Made by a program: the position numbers and the translations under genes
Source of the DNA: an uncultured Oleiphilaceae bacterium
GTDB taxonomy: Bacteria > Pseudomonadota > Gammaproteobacteria > Pseudomonadales > Oleiphilaceae
Assembly (NCBI GenBank): GCA_913060665.1
Contig: CAJXUY010000005.1
Location: 62,001 to 126,000, forward strand
Length of the DNA stretch: 64,000 bases
Reading direction: 5' to 3'
Shown here: positions 63,252 to 64,000 of the stretch, piece after piece
Numbering within the stretch: position 1 is the stretch's first letter
Layout: each line of letters begins with the position of its first letter
Notes under the pieces: generated by a model
The model's database searches: none
What the model was told of the DNA's origin: nothing
Seen by the model: the letters and a program-made list of their open reading frames with translations, nothing else

Positions 63252-64000
63252 CTAATCTGCCGCCTTATATAACTCAACACGTTCTATCTTACGAACATTA
63301 TCTGGCCGCAAAATGGCATCACACCTACCCTGTTTCCAAACCAAATCTTCAAGTGCATTGTTAGGCGTAAAGCCTAGTGGAGTAGACTGCAAAATATCAC
63401 GGACTTTATCACAATCAAAAATATGGCAAGCACGATCCAAACGACCTAGGATCTCCTCAACTTCTGTCCACTTAAGTGAGAGTTCACGCGCTTTCATAAT
63501 TCGAGGGTGATCAGTGCCCTGCGGATCATCACCAATCAACAATTCTTCATAAAGCTTTTCACCTGGCCGCAAACCGGTGTAGGCGATTTCGATGTCTCCA
63601 TCAGGGTTTTTCTCATCTTTAACTTCAAGCCCCATAAGGTGAACCATTTTACGGGCGAGGTCTGCAATTTTAACCTGCTCTCCCATGTCTAAAACAAATA
63701 CATCTCCACCATGCCCCATATTTCCGGCCTGTAAAACTAATTGCGCAGCTTCAGGAATGGTCATAAAATACCGAATAATATCTGGATGAGTGACTGTAAT
63801 TGGCCCGCTTTTTTTAATTTGCTCTCTAAATAGTGGTACCACGGAGCCTGAAGAGCCCAACACATTTCCAAACCTCACCATGCAAAAACGGGTACCTGCT
63901 TGTCTCTGAGATAACCCCTGAAGTACTAGCTCAGCCATTCGCTTACTTGCCCCCATTACATTAGTAGGCCGAACTGCTTTATCGGTTGAGATGAGGACAA
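63252..64000 (-). CDS. CapD/WbpM-type nucleotide-sugar 4,6-dehydratase (5' end cut by window edge)
   Basis: C-terminal part of a membrane-associated UDP-sugar 4,6-dehydratase. In-frame sequence continues to the window edge (VLISTDKAVRPTNVMGASKR), so the ATG at 63956 is internal. Visible are the MGASKRMAEL segment with the SDR lysine region, MVRFGNVLGSSGSVVPLFRE, TVTHPDIIRYFMTIPEAAQL, and GLRPGEKLYEELLIGDD. The N-terminal membrane helices and the Rossmann motif are beyond the window. It is upstream of manC on the same strand and belongs to the same surface-polysaccharide cluster. Confidence 0.9.
   Translation of the reverse strand, partial: VLISTDKAVRPTNVMGASKRMAELVLQGLSQRQAGTRFCMVRFGNVLGSSGSVVPLFREQIKKSGPITVTHPDIIRYFMTIPEAAQLVLQAGNMGHGGDVFVLDMGEQVKIADLARKMVHLMGLEVKDEKNPDGDIEIAYTGLRPGEKLYEELLIGDDPQGTDHPRIMKARELSLKWTEVEEILGRLDRACHIFDCDKVRDILQSTPLGFTPNNALEDLVWKQGRCDAILRPDNVRKIERVELYKAAD

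Overview
The window looks like a chromosomal segment of a marine gammaproteobacterium in the Oceanospirillales/Alteromonadales/Pseudomonadales neighbourhood. The reasons are moderate GC, the conserved order rnhB-lpxB-lpxA-fabZ-lpxD-skp-bamA-rseP-dxr-cdsA-uppS-frr-pyrH-tsf-rpsB followed by map-glnD-dapC-dapD-dapE, a FabA/FabB-type unsaturated fatty acid pathway, FabV, a Dnr-like regulator and a type VI secretion locus. I cannot name the species.

Layout. (1) 1-9911: a type I-E CRISPR-Cas locus on the minus strand: WYL regulator, cas3, a 275-bp gap, then cas8e-cse2-cas7e-cas5e-cas6e, an unexpected KilA-N-domain gene, and cas1 (cut by the window edge). cas2 and the main array must lie beyond position 1. 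(2) 10018-12062: a SirB2-like membrane protein, a deletion scar joining the 3' parts of ubiV and ubiT, and a Crp/Fnr regulator. (3) 12169-22664: a lipid-synthesis island: AraC-type regulator, an operon fabA-fabB-fabV-giant single-chain acetyl-CoA carboxylase-ACP, and a divergent acyltransferase. (4) 22690-27411: recA, mutS, fdxA. (5) 27438-42750: the envelope/translation block (lipid A, outer-membrane assembly, isoprenoid and CDP-DAG synthesis, ribosome recycling, UMP kinase, EF-Ts, S2). (6) 43214-53698: map, glnD, lysine/DAP synthesis, rlmA, small hypotheticals, a membrane-anchored cold-shock protein, slyX. (7) 53719-61734: a partial type VI secretion cluster (tssA-B-C-E-F-G plus PAAR) decorated with palindromic repeats. 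(8) 61765-64000: start of a surface-polysaccharide cluster (manC, capD-like).

The most interesting element is in the gap between cas3 and cas8e. At 6184-6273 there is a miniature CRISPR on the plus strand with exact type I-E geometry: degenerate 29-nt repeat, 32-nt spacer, 29-nt repeat. The first repeat keeps the Cas6e-side stem arm and the 8-nt handle ATGAACCG. The second keeps the stem and is followed by T5. Its spacer matches, from an AAG PAM at 6116-6118, a protospacer at 6119-6150 in the same gap: 14 of the first 16 positions agree, and the two mismatches fall exactly at positions 6 and 12, which Cascade flips out of pairing. This is the signature of a Cascade-guided autorepressor RNA (CreR type; a CreTA antitoxin is the alternative). 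It would sit on the divergent promoters of the effector operon and of the RNA itself.

How the genes work together: the Cascade operon, Cas3 and the mini-CRISPR RNA would form a self-limiting immune module, perhaps with additional control by the WYL protein. The lipid island supplies malonyl-CoA, carrier, condensing, dehydratase/isomerase and enoyl-reductase activities from one operon, with a lipid acyltransferase next door. The ubiU-ubiV-ubiT route to ubiquinone without oxygen appears to have been lost by a single deletion, although a Dnr-like regulator remains alongside.
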